Assembly: GCA_023260375.1 (NCBI GenBank)
Contig: JALQVK010000124.1
Coordinates: 1 to 19,179 of the forward strand
Reading direction: 5' to 3'
DNA: 19,179 nt
Source of the DNA: Rhodoluna sp.
GTDB taxonomy: Bacteria; Actinomycetota; Actinomycetes; Actinomycetales; Microbacteriaceae
The notes under the pieces: generated by a model
The model's database searches: none
The model's input: the letters and a program-made list of their open reading frames with translations, nothing else
What the model was told of the DNA's origin: nothing
Translations under genes and position numbers: made by a program
Shown: positions 1-7,153 of the stretch, piece by piece
How positions within the stretch are numbered: the stretch's first letter is position 1
Layout of the letters: each line of letters begins with the position of its first letter

Positions 1-756
1 ACTCGCATCGCCGACATCGTTCGCGGTATTGCCGAAGCTTGCTCGCAGGTTGGTGTTGCGCTAGTTGGTGGCGAAACTGCCGAACACCCAGGACTTTTAG
101 AACCAGACGACTACGACGTGGCTGGTGCCGCGGTTGGTGTGGTTGAGGCCTCGAAGCTGCTTGGTCCTCAGAACGTGAAGGCCGGCGACGTCGTCCTAGG
201 AATTGAAGCCTCTGGTCTCCACTCGAACGGCTACTCGCTGGTTCGCAAAGTGGTTGCCGACAAGGGTTTCAAGTACACCGATTTCTCAGACGACTTCGGT
301 GGCAACTTGGGTGAAGCACTGCTAACCCCAACCCGCCTCTACACCGGCGTTCTAAACGACCTCCTCGAGAGCGAGCTTGGCACAGGTGTTCACGCCATGA
401 GCCACATCACCGGTGGTGGAATTGCCGCAAACCTAGCCCGTGTGCTGCCTCAGGGAGTTTCACTGGATGTCGACCGCTCGACCTGGTCGCCGCTCGAGGT
501 ATTCCGCATCTTGGCCGGTTGGGGCGGTTTCTCGCTCGAATCGGTTGAGGGAACTTGGAACCTAGGACTTGGCCAGGCGCTGGTAGTTTCGGCCGATCAG
601 GCTCAGGCGATCACTCACTCGCTGAACGCTAAGGGTTACAAGACCTGGGCGCTGGGAGCAATTGAAAACGCCCCAGCCGACTTGAACGGTTATGTCCAAG
701 GCGCCAAGGGCGTTGACGGCGGCGCGGTTCGCCTATTCGGCAATTTCGCCGATTAG
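1..756 (+). CDS. purM: Phosphoribosylformylglycinamidine cyclo-ligase (AIR synthetase), 5'-truncated
   Basis: PurM closes FGAM to aminoimidazole ribonucleotide with ATP in cytoplasmic de novo purine synthesis. The frame is open from base 1, so about 251 C-terminal residues are visible and the start lies outside the window. The GTG at 118 is an internal Val codon within DYDVAGAAVG, because recognisable family sequence (VGGETAEHPG) precedes it. Family signatures are GGETAE, the Ser/His-rich GLHSNGYSLVR and the C-terminal HITGGGI. The 3' end overlaps the convergent lipoprotein gene by 24 bases, so no separate terminator space exists. The family's usual length is about 350 residues, so roughly 100 are missing. 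Identification is firm; there is no sign of damage. Confidence 0.95.
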   Translation, partial: TRIADIVRGIAEACSQVGVALVGGETAEHPGLLEPDDYDVAGAAVGVVEASKLLGPQNVKAGDVVLGIEASGLHSNGYSLVRKVVADKGFKYTDFSDDFGGNLGEALLTPTRLYTGVLNDLLESELGTGVHAMSHITGGGIAANLARVLPQGVSLDVDRSTWSPLEVFRILAGWGGFSLESVEGTWNLGLGQALVVSADQAQAITHSLNAKGYKTWALGAIENAPADLNGYVQGAKGVDGGAVRLFGNFAD

Positions 757-1428
757 TGGCTGACGCTTTCTAAGCACAAAGAACAGAACGGCTGCGGCTG
801 CTACCAGCACGATGCCGCCACCGACTACTGAAACCAAAACCGGGTCGAGCCCCTGCGGTGAGTAGGCGATTGCCTGGAAAGTTAGTTTGTCACCCAGTTG
901 ACCCTGCCAGGTGATTACATTCCCGTGGCGAACTCCATTGGTTTGTTTGATCTCGCCGGGCAGTTCAATAGCGACCTTAACCGAACTGTTTTTGAAAAAT
1001 TCTGCAGTGAGCGGATTGGTCTTAGCTGAACTCAAATCGCCTTTGCCACCGCTGGAGTCCAGTTCTCCGGAAACGATTAGGTTTGACCCTTCACGGGAAA
1101 TCTTGAGGCTGGTGTTCTGGTTATTGGAAGAAAAGTTCTTGAGCGGAACCGATGCGAATCTGTAAGTAGTGCCCTCAAATTCGCCGTCGCTGTAAGCCTT
1201 GGTCGTAACTCCAGGCTGCTTAGAAAACATGCCCTTGCTGTTGAACGCAGTGGTGTCGCCACCGTTTGCACTTACGTAATCCATGAGGGTCTTGGTGAAT
1301 GCCATGGTGACTGAACCACTCACGGTGTCGTTGTTGGCAACCTTGAGGTTCATGTCCAACTTCATGCAACCGGCGGTGGCCAAAGTTACCAATATGGCTG
1401 TGGCTAGTGCAGCAAAAATTCTTTTCAT
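733..1428 (-). CDS. LppM-like membrane-anchored lipoprotein (former DUF3153)
   Basis: This 231-residue protein starts at an ATG with a good upstream GGGGGA. A short basic N-terminus (MKR) and a hydrophobic stretch end in ATAGC, a slightly atypical lipobox with Thr at -3, then MKLDMNLKV. A beta-rich extracytoplasmic domain follows. A single C-terminal membrane segment spans about residues 198-220, ending in the basic stop RKRQ. This arrangement of lipid signal, LppM domain and C-terminal TM matches actinobacterial LppM-type proteins; a mycobacterial member has been linked to envelope and host-interaction phenotypes. Its molecular function here is unknown. It lies 22 bases downstream of the DUF3073 gene on the same strand, probably co-transcribed, and its last codons overlap the 3' end of purM. 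Confidence 0.75.
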   Translation of the reverse strand: MKRIFAALATAILVTLATAGCMKLDMNLKVANNDTVSGSVTMAFTKTLMDYVSANGGDTTAFNSKGMFSKQPGVTTKAYSDGEFEGTTYRFASVPLKNFSSNNQNTSLKISREGSNLIVSGELDSSGGKGDLSSAKTNPLTAEFFKNSSVKVAIELPGEIKQTNGVRHGNVITWQGQLGDKLTFQAIAYSPQGLDPVLVSVVGGGIVLVAAAAVLFFVLRKRQPLIGEIAE

Positions 1429-1450
1429 GTTTCCCCCAGGAAATCGAAAA

Positions 1451-1663
1451 TTACTTGGTGTCTGCTTCCGGCGACTCTTCGTCGGTTTCTTCAGAAGATT
1501 CTTCTTCGTCCTCGTAGAGGTCGGCCCACTTGTCTACGAACTCTTCGCCCTCAGTTTCTGTGGCAAGCTCTTTTTCAAGCGCAGACAGATCGGTGTTTGG
1601 GCTGAAGTACTTTAGTTCGCGAGCAACCTTGGTGTGCTTCGCTTTTTGACGGCCACGCCCCAT
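1451..1663 (-). CDS. DUF3073 family small acidic protein
   Basis: This is a 70-residue protein of the actinobacterial DUF3073 family. The N-terminus MGRGRQKAKHTKVARELKY is the conserved basic family signature. It is followed by SPNTDLSALEKEL and a very acidic C-terminal tail rich in Glu, Asp and Ser. No signal peptide or membrane segment is visible. It starts at ATG with AGGGGG eight bases upstream. In many actinobacteria the gene sits beside purM, as here. Function is unknown; the basic head and acidic tail might suit binding to nucleic acid or a protein, but that is only inference. It probably begins a two-gene unit with the LppM-like gene. Confidence 0.88.
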   Translation of the reverse strand: MGRGRQKAKHTKVARELKYFSPNTDLSALEKELATETEGEEFVDKWADLYEDEEESSEETDEESPEADTK

Positions 1664-1723
1664 GGCGAGCCCCCTAACTGAAAATCAACGGGATAAGAAA
1701 CCTGTGTAGAAGTTTATCAGCGG

Positions 1724-2050
1724 TTACTGACAAAGCATGACTACAACGACGGCTGTGGATGGAAGCACAATGTTCAGAAGAACGTTACTGAAGGCTGCGA
1801 AACGTTTGCCGCTGACCAGTAGCTCCCAGGTCTGGCCGATGAAGGTTGAGAACGTTGAGAGCCCACCGGCGACACCGGCAACCAAAATCAACCCGAGTTG
1901 AGGGGCTGCAACCAGCACCCAGGCGGCCAGCCCAGTGGCTAGGGTGTTGGCTAACAAGATTCCCCAGGGAAGGTAACCCCTGAGCCGCCCAAGTTGACCC
2001 CGAAGCACGGCAGCTAAACCACCGAAAATTGCCACTACTAAGAACTCCAC
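1724..2050 (-). CDS. crcB: CrcB/Fluc fluoride channel subunit (second of pair)
   Basis: This 108-residue, four-helix membrane protein is of the Fluc (CrcB) family, which exports F- passively as a dual-topology or heteromeric dimer. Visible family features are the TM1 Arg region (AAVLRGQLGRL), the TM2 Asn (LLANTLATG, Asn35) and the TM3 break with an intact Phe box, GGLSTFSTF (Phe67 and Phe70). It starts at GTG, which shares one base with the TAG of the upstream crcB gene (TAGTG), indicating translational coupling. The tandem pair implies a heterodimer with the two subunits inserted in opposite orientations. No fluoride riboswitch is seen; the pair lies downstream of a potassium transporter. 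Confidence 0.9.
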   Translation of the reverse strand: MEFLVVAIFGGLAAVLRGQLGRLRGYLPWGILLANTLATGLAAWVLVAAPQLGLILVAGVAGGLSTFSTFIGQTWELLVSGKRFAAFSNVLLNIVLPSTAVVVVMLCQ

Positions 2051-2391
2051 TATCTACGCTCACCGCCCAGAAAGCGTCCAATGGCATAAGCGATCAGGCC
2101 GGTGACCAGTTGGATTGCTACGTAGTAAAAGTTCGGATCATTTCCAAGAGTTGCGAAAGTGATCAAAGACGACAGAGTTGTAAACCCACCCGCAAAACCT
2201 GTAGCCCAAAGGCTCTGTGATTCAGGGCTTTGAAATCGAGCATTGGTTTGAACAAAACCGAGCACTAGCGCGCCGAGAAGGTTTACCGCCAACAGCCAGA
2301 CGAATTGGTTGAATTCCAGAGTGAAACCATAGCGAAGAGCGCTACCAACCGCACCACCCAAAAAGGTGAGCAGCAGCAGGCGAGCTTTCAA
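2050..2391 (-). CDS. crcB: CrcB/Fluc fluoride channel subunit (first of pair)
   Basis: This is a 113-residue four-helix Fluc subunit. It shows the family N-terminus GGAVGSALRYGF (Arg20), the TM2 motif AVNLLGALVLGF (Asn37) and the TM3 break GGFTTLSSLITF. The Phe box is degenerate: Leu73 and Leu76 stand where the partner and most Flucs have Phe. That is compatible with a heterodimer in which only one pore keeps its aromatic track. The start is a TTG only three bases past the TAG of the KimA-like gene, with a weak GACTAGG-type site inside the end of that gene, so translation probably depends on coupling. Membership is firm; the division of labour between subunits is inferred. Confidence 0.87.
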   Translation of the reverse strand: MKARLLLLTFLGGAVGSALRYGFTLEFNQFVWLLAVNLLGALVLGFVQTNARFQSPESQSLWATGFAGGFTTLSSLITFATLGNDPNFYYVAIQLVTGLIAYAIGRFLGGERR

Positions 2392-2394
2392 GGC

Positions 2395-4491
2395 CTAGTC
2401 TTCGTCGTCGGTTTCGTCGGCGGTGATTACGATCACTTCGTTGCGAGCGCGAGTCGGTTTGTGGTGACGACGCTCAACCGGGCGCACGCGCTCACCGCGA
2501 CGGGCGTCTCCAGGAAGTGGGTTGCGAAGGAATGGGTTGAACTTTTCAGCCGACTCCAAGCGCCAAGGAACCAAGGTAACCATCACGCCACGAACATAGA
2601 GCAAACGTGAACGCAAGCGGTTGGCGCGGTGGTTGTGGAAGATGTGCTCCCACCAGTGACCCACGATGTACTTCGGTAGGTAAACGGAGATACGTTCGCG
2701 ACCGTGACGACCGCGGTGAGCTTCCAAGAATTCAATCAGCGGGGCAGAGAACTCTCGGTACGGAGACTCAATGATCTTTAGTGGAACCTTGATGCCGTAC
2801 TGCTTCCACTCGGCTCTGAAAGCCTCAGCGCGCTCTGGGTCAACCGCTACGTGAACGGCGTCTAGGCGGTCATGCTTACTTGATAGAGCGTAGTCAAGAG
2901 CCTTCAGCTGTGGCTTGCTCAGCTTGTCCATTAGGACCACCGCGTAGTCACCCTTGCTGCCGAATTCGGTGTGCTCGTCAAGAGCAATCTCGGCTTCGAT
3001 GGTCTTGTAGTAACGGTTGGTGTTGAGCATGACCCAGTAAAGAGGAATGGCGATTACGAAAACCAGCCAAGCACCTTCCATGAACTTGGTAAGGGTAACG
3101 ATTACCAAAACGATTCCAGTCATGGTGGCACCGATGCCGTTGATGATTCGGCCGCTCAATGCCTCACGCGTGGTGACTGAACCGTCCTTGACGCCTCGCG
3201 TCCAGTGAATCAACATACCGATCTGGCCCACGGTGAACGAGGTGAATACACCTAGAACGTATAGCTGAATCAGCTTGGTCACATCGGCCTGGAAACCTAT
3301 AACCATGACGAGCGCCGCAGCGGTCAGTGAAAGCATTCCGTTCGAATAAACCAGGCGGTCGCCACGAGTGAGCAGCGCCTTCGGTGCGTACTTGTCTTTG
3401 GCCAGCACCGACGATAACAGTGGGAAGCCGTTGAACGCAGTGTTAGCAGCAAGGAGCAAGATGGCTGCGGTAGCAGTTTGAAGAACGAAGAACATGATCG
3501 AGCCGTTGCCGAAAATGGCAACGCCCAGCTGAGCGATAACCGATTGCTGTGGGCCAGAGCTGAATACTTCTAGGTCGTTACCTTCAAGCTGCTTAGCGCC
3601 GTTCTCGATGTACTTGACTCCGGAAGCCAGTGCAAAAAAGATGATTCCGGCGAACATGGTAATCGCGGTGATACCCATCCAGGTCATTGTGATCTGCGCG
3701 TTTTTTACCTTTGGCACACGGAAAGCAGGAACACCGTTGGCGATTGCCTCAACACCCGTTAGGGCTGCTGAACCAGAAGCGAACGAACGGAGGAGCAAGA
3801 AAATCAGCAGGAACGGCGTCGCCTGCAACTGGTGTTCAACGATTACGTGGTAACCAGATGAAGGTGCCGCCAAGTTTTCGTGCAGAACAAACATGCGGTA
3901 CAAACCGGTTCCCAGCATGATCATGACGCTGGCAATGAACAGGTAGGTAGGAACCGCGAAGGCAAAACCAGACTCACGAACTCCACGCAGGTTGATGGCC
4001 ATCAGGAAGATAATGAAGCCAACCGCGATTTCAATGCGCCAAGGGTCAAGTGCTGGAAATGCCGAGATTAGGTTGTCGGTACCGGAAGCAATCGAAACCG
4101 CAACGGTCATTACGTAGTCGATTAGCAAGGCGCTAGCCACGATTAGCGCAGCCTTTTCACCAAGGTTCTTCTGAGCAACCTCGTAGTCGCCACCGCCCGA
4201 AGGGTAAGCCTTGATGACCTTGCGGTAGGAGAGGATGATGATGGTCAAAAGCATGACCACAACGCTGGCGATAATCGGGGTGAATGAAAGAGTTGAAACT
4301 CCACCAACGGCACCCAGGGTCAGGATCATTAGAAGTTCCTGCGGACCGTAGGCGACAGATGAAAGTGGGTCGCTCGAGAAGATTGGTAGGGCGATGGTCT
4401 TCGGTAGAAGTTCGCCTTCTAGCTTTTTTGTGGAAAGCTTCTTTCCAAGGAAAATTCTCTTTGTGCGTGGTTCTTTTGGAGTTTCATTCAC
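2395..4491 (-). CDS. KimA-like APC-superfamily potassium importer
   Basis: This 698-residue membrane protein resembles Bacillus KimA (YdaO), a K+/H+ symporter inhibited by c-di-AMP. The N-terminus has FSSDPLSSVAYG (Asp41, Tyr48), then SYRKVIKAYPSGGGDY and LLIDYVMTVAVS (Asp125, Tyr126, Thr129, Ser133), corresponding to potassium-site regions as I recall them for KimA. About 12 membrane segments end near residue 515. A cytosolic USP-like C-terminal domain follows, containing SPYREFSAPLIEFL and GHWWEHIFHNHRANRLRSRL, again KimA-like. The last 40 residues are unusual, an Arg-rich stretch followed by an acidic end. The start is GTG with AGGAG about 13 bases upstream, inside the MFS gene. Such proteins are often labelled amino-acid permeases, which remains an alternative. 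Confidence 0.82.
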   Translation of the reverse strand: MNETPKEPRTKRIFLGKKLSTKKLEGELLPKTIALPIFSSDPLSSVAYGPQELLMILTLGAVGGVSTLSFTPIIASVVVMLLTIIILSYRKVIKAYPSGGGDYEVAQKNLGEKAALIVASALLIDYVMTVAVSIASGTDNLISAFPALDPWRIEIAVGFIIFLMAINLRGVRESGFAFAVPTYLFIASVMIMLGTGLYRMFVLHENLAAPSSGYHVIVEHQLQATPFLLIFLLLRSFASGSAALTGVEAIANGVPAFRVPKVKNAQITMTWMGITAITMFAGIIFFALASGVKYIENGAKQLEGNDLEVFSSGPQQSVIAQLGVAIFGNGSIMFFVLQTATAAILLLAANTAFNGFPLLSSVLAKDKYAPKALLTRGDRLVYSNGMLSLTAAALVMVIGFQADVTKLIQLYVLGVFTSFTVGQIGMLIHWTRGVKDGSVTTREALSGRIINGIGATMTGIVLVIVTLTKFMEGAWLVFVIAIPLYWVMLNTNRYYKTIEAEIALDEHTEFGSKGDYAVVLMDKLSKPQLKALDYALSSKHDRLDAVHVAVDPERAEAFRAEWKQYGIKVPLKIIESPYREFSAPLIEFLEAHRGRHGRERISVYLPKYIVGHWWEHIFHNHRANRLRSRLLYVRGVMVTLVPWRLESAEKFNPFLRNPLPGDARRGERVRPVERRHHKPTRARNEVIVITADETDDED

Positions 4492-4502
4492 AAAGGAATA
4501 CT

Positions 4503-6116
4503 TTACTCCTTGCGCTTGCGACTACCTAAGCGGAAGGTCGAAAGAAAACCGAGTCCGAGGAAAGCAGCCGCAGCCCAAGCCGAGAACTTCGTGCCCTCGG
4601 TGAAACCGTCGCCGGCAGCGGTAACAATCTTGTCAGCCATTTCGGCTGGTACATGCTTCTTGACCAATTCGTCCTTAAGGAATGGGATGGCCGAACCGGC
4701 GCTGTCCACAACCACCTGTGAAATCGTCGTGGCCTGCGCCTTTTCGATGTTTAGGTCTGCCAAACGGGTGTCGATTGAATTCTGAGTTCCGGTGAACAGC
4801 ATGGTTCCCAAAACTGCGATACCGAGTGCCGAACCAACCTGACGAGCGGTGCTCTGGGTTCCAGAACCCTGTCCAGCCTTTTCAAACGGAACGTCAACCA
4901 TGATTACGCCGGTCAGCTGAGCTGTTGCCAGCCCGATGCCAAGACCGTAAACGAATAGGCTAGGTGCCACCGAAATCCAACCAGCCTCGACGTTTGCGAA
5001 GAGTGCAACAGTTGCGACTGCAACAAGTTCCAGAGCCACACCAATGCGAACGACGGTGGCGGCAGGAACCTTTCCACTAAGCGCACCTGCGGCACCGGAA
5101 GCCATAAATGAACCACCGGCAAGAAACAGTAGAACCAAACCGGAGTTGATCGGGGTCAGTCCCAGGACGTTCTGCAACCAAAGTGGGATTGCAAAGAGCA
5201 GACCGAATTCACCCATCGAGATGATTAGGGCAGCGATTGAGCCGTTACGGAATGAGGTGATGTGGAACAGGTTTAGGTCTAGAAGCACATTCTTGTGTGC
5301 CTTTTCGCGAGCGCGCTCCCAAAGGTAGAAGACGACGAAAGCCACTAGGGAGATACCTAGAGAAACCGGGATGATCGAAATTTGGCCGGTTGCCCACTTG
5401 TAGTCACCCAGGGTGAACTGGGTTGAGGTCTGTTCCCACCAACCGTAAACGCGACCCTCAATCAAACCGAAGACCAAGGTTAGGAACATGACGACGGAAA
5501 TCAGCGCACCAACATAGTCGATGCCACCAGCACGCTGAGCCTGCTTAGATTCGGCAACCCAGTAAAGCAAACCGGCGATAACAATTAGACCGAGTGGAAG
5601 GTTGATGTTGAATGCCAAACGCCAGCCGTCATCACCAAAAGAAGTTGCTAGCCAACCACCGAGCACTGGACCGATTGCGACCATTCCACCGATGGTGGCA
5701 CCCCAAACAGCGAACGCAATTCCACGTTCCTTGCCCTGAAAGTTAGCGTTTACCAGCGAGAGCGTGGTTGGAAGCACCATCGAGCCACCGATACCTTGAA
5801 CCACTCGGGCGGCGATCATGCTCGACGCATCGGTTGAGTAACCAGCCCAAATCGAACTGGCCACAAAGATGGCAATACCCAGAACCAGGATGAACTTTCT
5901 ACCGATTCGGTCGGCAAGCGAACCCCAAACTAGGAGGAGCGAAGCGAAGACTAGGACATAGCTTTCCTGAACCCACTGCACCTCGGTAGAGGTCAGCTTC
6001 AATGCTTCAATGACCTTCGGGAAAATGGTGTTGACGATGGTTCCGTCGATGATTACGAGCGAGATGCTCATCGCGATGAAAACTAAGCCGATCCAACGGT
6101 TGCGAGTCTTGGTCAT
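4503..6116 (-). CDS. DHA2-family (EmrB/QacA-type) 14-TM MFS exporter
   Basis: This is a 537-residue major facilitator of the drug:H+ antiporter-2 type. Visible motifs are the TM1 motif LVIIDGTIVNTIFPKV, motif A in loop 2-3 (GSLADRIGRKF), RVVQGIGGSMVLPTTLSLV in TM4 and motif C in TM5 (GATIGGMVAIGPVLGGWL). Length and hydrophobicity fit 14 membrane segments, with an extracellular loop near residues 445-490 and a basic C-terminus. Substrates cannot be read from sequence; hydrophobic cations or toxic metabolites are usual in this family. ATG start with AGGT a few bases upstream. It is first in a likely unit with the KimA-like gene (11-base gap) and crcB, and is divergent from the tiny Cys-rich gene across a palindrome. 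No adjacent regulator gene is present. Confidence 0.9.
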   Translation of the reverse strand: MTKTRNRWIGLVFIAMSISLVIIDGTIVNTIFPKVIEALKLTSTEVQWVQESYVLVFASLLLVWGSLADRIGRKFILVLGIAIFVASSIWAGYSTDASSMIAARVVQGIGGSMVLPTTLSLVNANFQGKERGIAFAVWGATIGGMVAIGPVLGGWLATSFGDDGWRLAFNINLPLGLIVIAGLLYWVAESKQAQRAGGIDYVGALISVVMFLTLVFGLIEGRVYGWWEQTSTQFTLGDYKWATGQISIIPVSLGISLVAFVVFYLWERAREKAHKNVLLDLNLFHITSFRNGSIAALIISMGEFGLLFAIPLWLQNVLGLTPINSGLVLLFLAGGSFMASGAAGALSGKVPAATVVRIGVALELVAVATVALFANVEAGWISVAPSLFVYGLGIGLATAQLTGVIMVDVPFEKAGQGSGTQSTARQVGSALGIAVLGTMLFTGTQNSIDTRLADLNIEKAQATTISQVVVDSAGSAIPFLKDELVKKHVPAEMADKIVTAAGDGFTEGTKFSAWAAAAFLGLGFLSTFRLGSRKRKE

Positions 6117-6146
6117 TTCTTACCTAACGGTTTGCTGGGAAATCTA

Positions 6147-6174
6147 TTGCGAGTCTACTCCGCGGGAGTATTCT
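6147..6174 (+). promoter_or_regulatory. Putative promoter of the 17-codon Cys-rich gene
   Basis: TTGCGA at 6147-6152 (four of six matches to TTGACA) and TATTCT at 6169-6174 (four of six to TATAAT) are separated by 16 bases. Transcription would begin near 6181, giving a leader of about 25 bases that carries the Shine-Dalgarno. The palindrome lies almost wholly between the two boxes, where a bound regulator would control the promoter. This is a by-eye call; the boxes are only moderately good. Confidence 0.4.
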
Positions 6175-6175
6175 C
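6151..6175. promoter_or_regulatory. Palindromic operator-like site between MFS and Cys-rich gene
   Basis: The core is TACTCC-GCG-GGAGTA (6156-6170), a perfect 6-base inverted repeat about a 3-base centre. Beyond two mismatched bases on each side, GAG (6151-6153) pairs with CTC (6173-6175), giving nine of eleven matched positions over 25 bases. GAGT and ACTC half-sites recur within it. The site lies in the only intergenic space between two divergent genes, an MFS exporter and a Cys-rich peptide, so it probably binds a dimeric regulator (TetR, MarR, CsoR or MerR class possible). No regulator gene lies nearby to decide. Confidence 0.6.
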
Positions 6176-6205
6176 TAGAAAGATACAGATTGGAAGGAGG
6201 CGCAA

Positions 6206-6259
6206 ATGACTAAGCTCCAAGATGGCTGTAACTGCGGCGGTTGCAACTGCGGCAAGTAG
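6206..6259 (+). CDS. 17-residue Cys-rich peptide, metallothionein-like
   Basis: The reading frame encodes MTKLQDGCNCGGCNCGK and a TAG stop. It was found by eye because it is far below usual ORF cutoffs. Support for real translation is the very strong Shine-Dalgarno GGAAGGAGG (6192-6200) five bases before the ATG, and a plausible promoter with a palindrome upstream. The peptide contains two CNC pairs around Gly-Gly (Cys8, Cys10, Cys13, Cys15). CxC and CxxC spacings are typical of Cu(I)/Zn/Cd thiolate binding, so a minimal metal-binding or redox peptide is the best guess. It is not an obvious leader peptide, because no + strand gene follows until 7554. It ends four bases before the stop of the convergent EamA gene. 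I do not recognise a named family. Confidence 0.62.
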   Translation: MTKLQDGCNCGGCNCGK

Positions 6260-6263
6260 CCCA

Positions 6264-7130
6264 CTAAACACCACTGGCGAGGAGCGCGCTGCACGAAAGT
6301 GCGAGTAGCACTCCCGCCAGTTGTACTTTGGCAATCTTTTCTTTCAAAACAACTCTTGCCAGAATCAAAGTGCCCAGAGGATAAAGTGCGGTCAGAACCG
6401 ACACCACCGTCAGTGAACCAAAACGCATCGCGAATAAGAAAAAGACGTTGGCCGACGAATCCAAAATTCCGGTCAGGGCAATCATCAGCCAAATTCTTGG
6501 CCCAACCGAAAAATCGCTTCGGCTCAAGTTTTTTCTAATCAGAAACGAAATAAAAACAAAGGTGCCAATCGTTGTGGCACTCACCGCGCGCATCACCACC
6601 ACCGAGGTGACCCCGGAATCGGTCGGTGCCTGGTTGATGAAAATGAGAATCAAGCCAATGAAGGAACCTGCGGTGACTCCGAGCAGCAAGCCCTTAGCCG
6701 ATGGTAGACGAATGTCGTCTGCTGGGACGAAGCCAACTAGTCCGACCGCAATGACAATTCCGAGAAGTGCCAACCAGCCGGCTGCGGTGAACTGTTCACC
6801 TTTGAAAATCACTCCGAACAACATTGGGACGAGGGCGGACATCACGGCACCTAAAGGCGAGAGAATCGAAATCGGGCCAATCGCTAGTGAGGCGTAGAGA
6901 GCGGTAATTGCAACCGCCGACCCAAGTCCGGCAAGGACGCCCCAAAATATGGCGGTGGGGTTTGCCGGCATTCCGAATACCGGGCTCATCAAAAGCAGAA
7001 AAACCAAACCGCTCAAACCAGAAATTAGGGTCACAAACAGGGGCTTTATTTTCTTGGAACTCAAGGCTCCGAAAAAATCGGCGAAGCCATAGACCAGCGA
7101 CGTTGCGAAACCCAGCAAAACTGTGATCAT
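6264..7130 (-). CDS. EamA/DMT-family 10-TM transporter
   Basis: This 288-residue integral membrane protein shows two repeated halves of about five helices each, as in the EamA (drug/metabolite transporter) family. Examples are the GFATSLVYGFADFFGAL start, ALYASLAIGPISILSPLGAV at the end of half one and FAMRFGSLTVVSVLTALYPL with LARVVLKEKI in half two. I place the start at the ATG giving MITVLLGF (7128-7130), with AAAGG seven bases upstream. A longer open frame reaches 7202 but would run through the terminator and into tRNA-Phe. Substrate is unknown. It lies downstream of the tRNA terminator with only 23 bases of free upstream sequence, so its promoter is unclear. Confidence 0.85.
   Translation of the reverse strand: MITVLLGFATSLVYGFADFFGALSSKKIKPLFVTLISGLSGLVFLLLMSPVFGMPANPTAIFWGVLAGLGSAVAITALYASLAIGPISILSPLGAVMSALVPMLFGVIFKGEQFTAAGWLALLGIVIAVGLVGFVPADDIRLPSAKGLLLGVTAGSFIGLILIFINQAPTDSGVTSVVVMRAVSATTIGTFVFISFLIRKNLSRSDFSVGPRIWLMIALTGILDSSANVFFLFAMRFGSLTVVSVLTALYPLGTLILARVVLKEKIAKVQLAGVLLALSCSALLASGV
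6273..6321. terminator. Long stem-loop at the convergent ends of the Cys-rich gene and eamA
   Basis: ACTGGCG (6273-6279) pairs with CGCCAGT (6315-6321). After one bulged A, GGAG (6281-6284) pairs with CTCC (6311-6314). Inside lies a second hairpin, GCAC-GAAA-GTGC (6291-6302). The structure starts 13 bases after the stop of the 17-codon gene and lies within the last codons of the convergent EamA gene. No T-run follows on either strand, so if it is a terminator it is the tail-less type often proposed in actinobacteria; RNA protection or processing are alternatives. Confidence 0.4.
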
Positions 7131-7153
7131 GGCCAACCTTTCAAAGTTAAAGC

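Noticed and set aside
118..756. A 212-residue reading frame starting at GTG 118 as a complete gene
   Set aside because: The same frame is open from base 1 with clear PurM sequence upstream, so it is an internal codon of a truncated purM.
2391..2520. Fluoride riboswitch ahead of crcB, or a c-di-AMP (ydaO) riboswitch ahead of the KimA-like gene
   Set aside because: The gaps are 3 and 11 bases; there is no room for an aptamer, and the upstream sequence is coding.
6206..6259. Cys-rich ORF as a cysteine-responsive leader (attenuator) peptide
   Set aside because: No + strand gene follows within 1.2 kb; the next gene is convergent. A stand-alone peptide fits better.
6175..6492. 105-residue minus-strand frame covering the Cys-rich gene
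   Set aside because: It overlaps the end of eamA in another frame, has no ribosome site and resembles no family.
6448..6897. 149-residue plus-strand open frame inside eamA
   Set aside because: It is the antisense shadow of a conserved membrane-protein gene; its composition is that of reversed hydrophobic codons.
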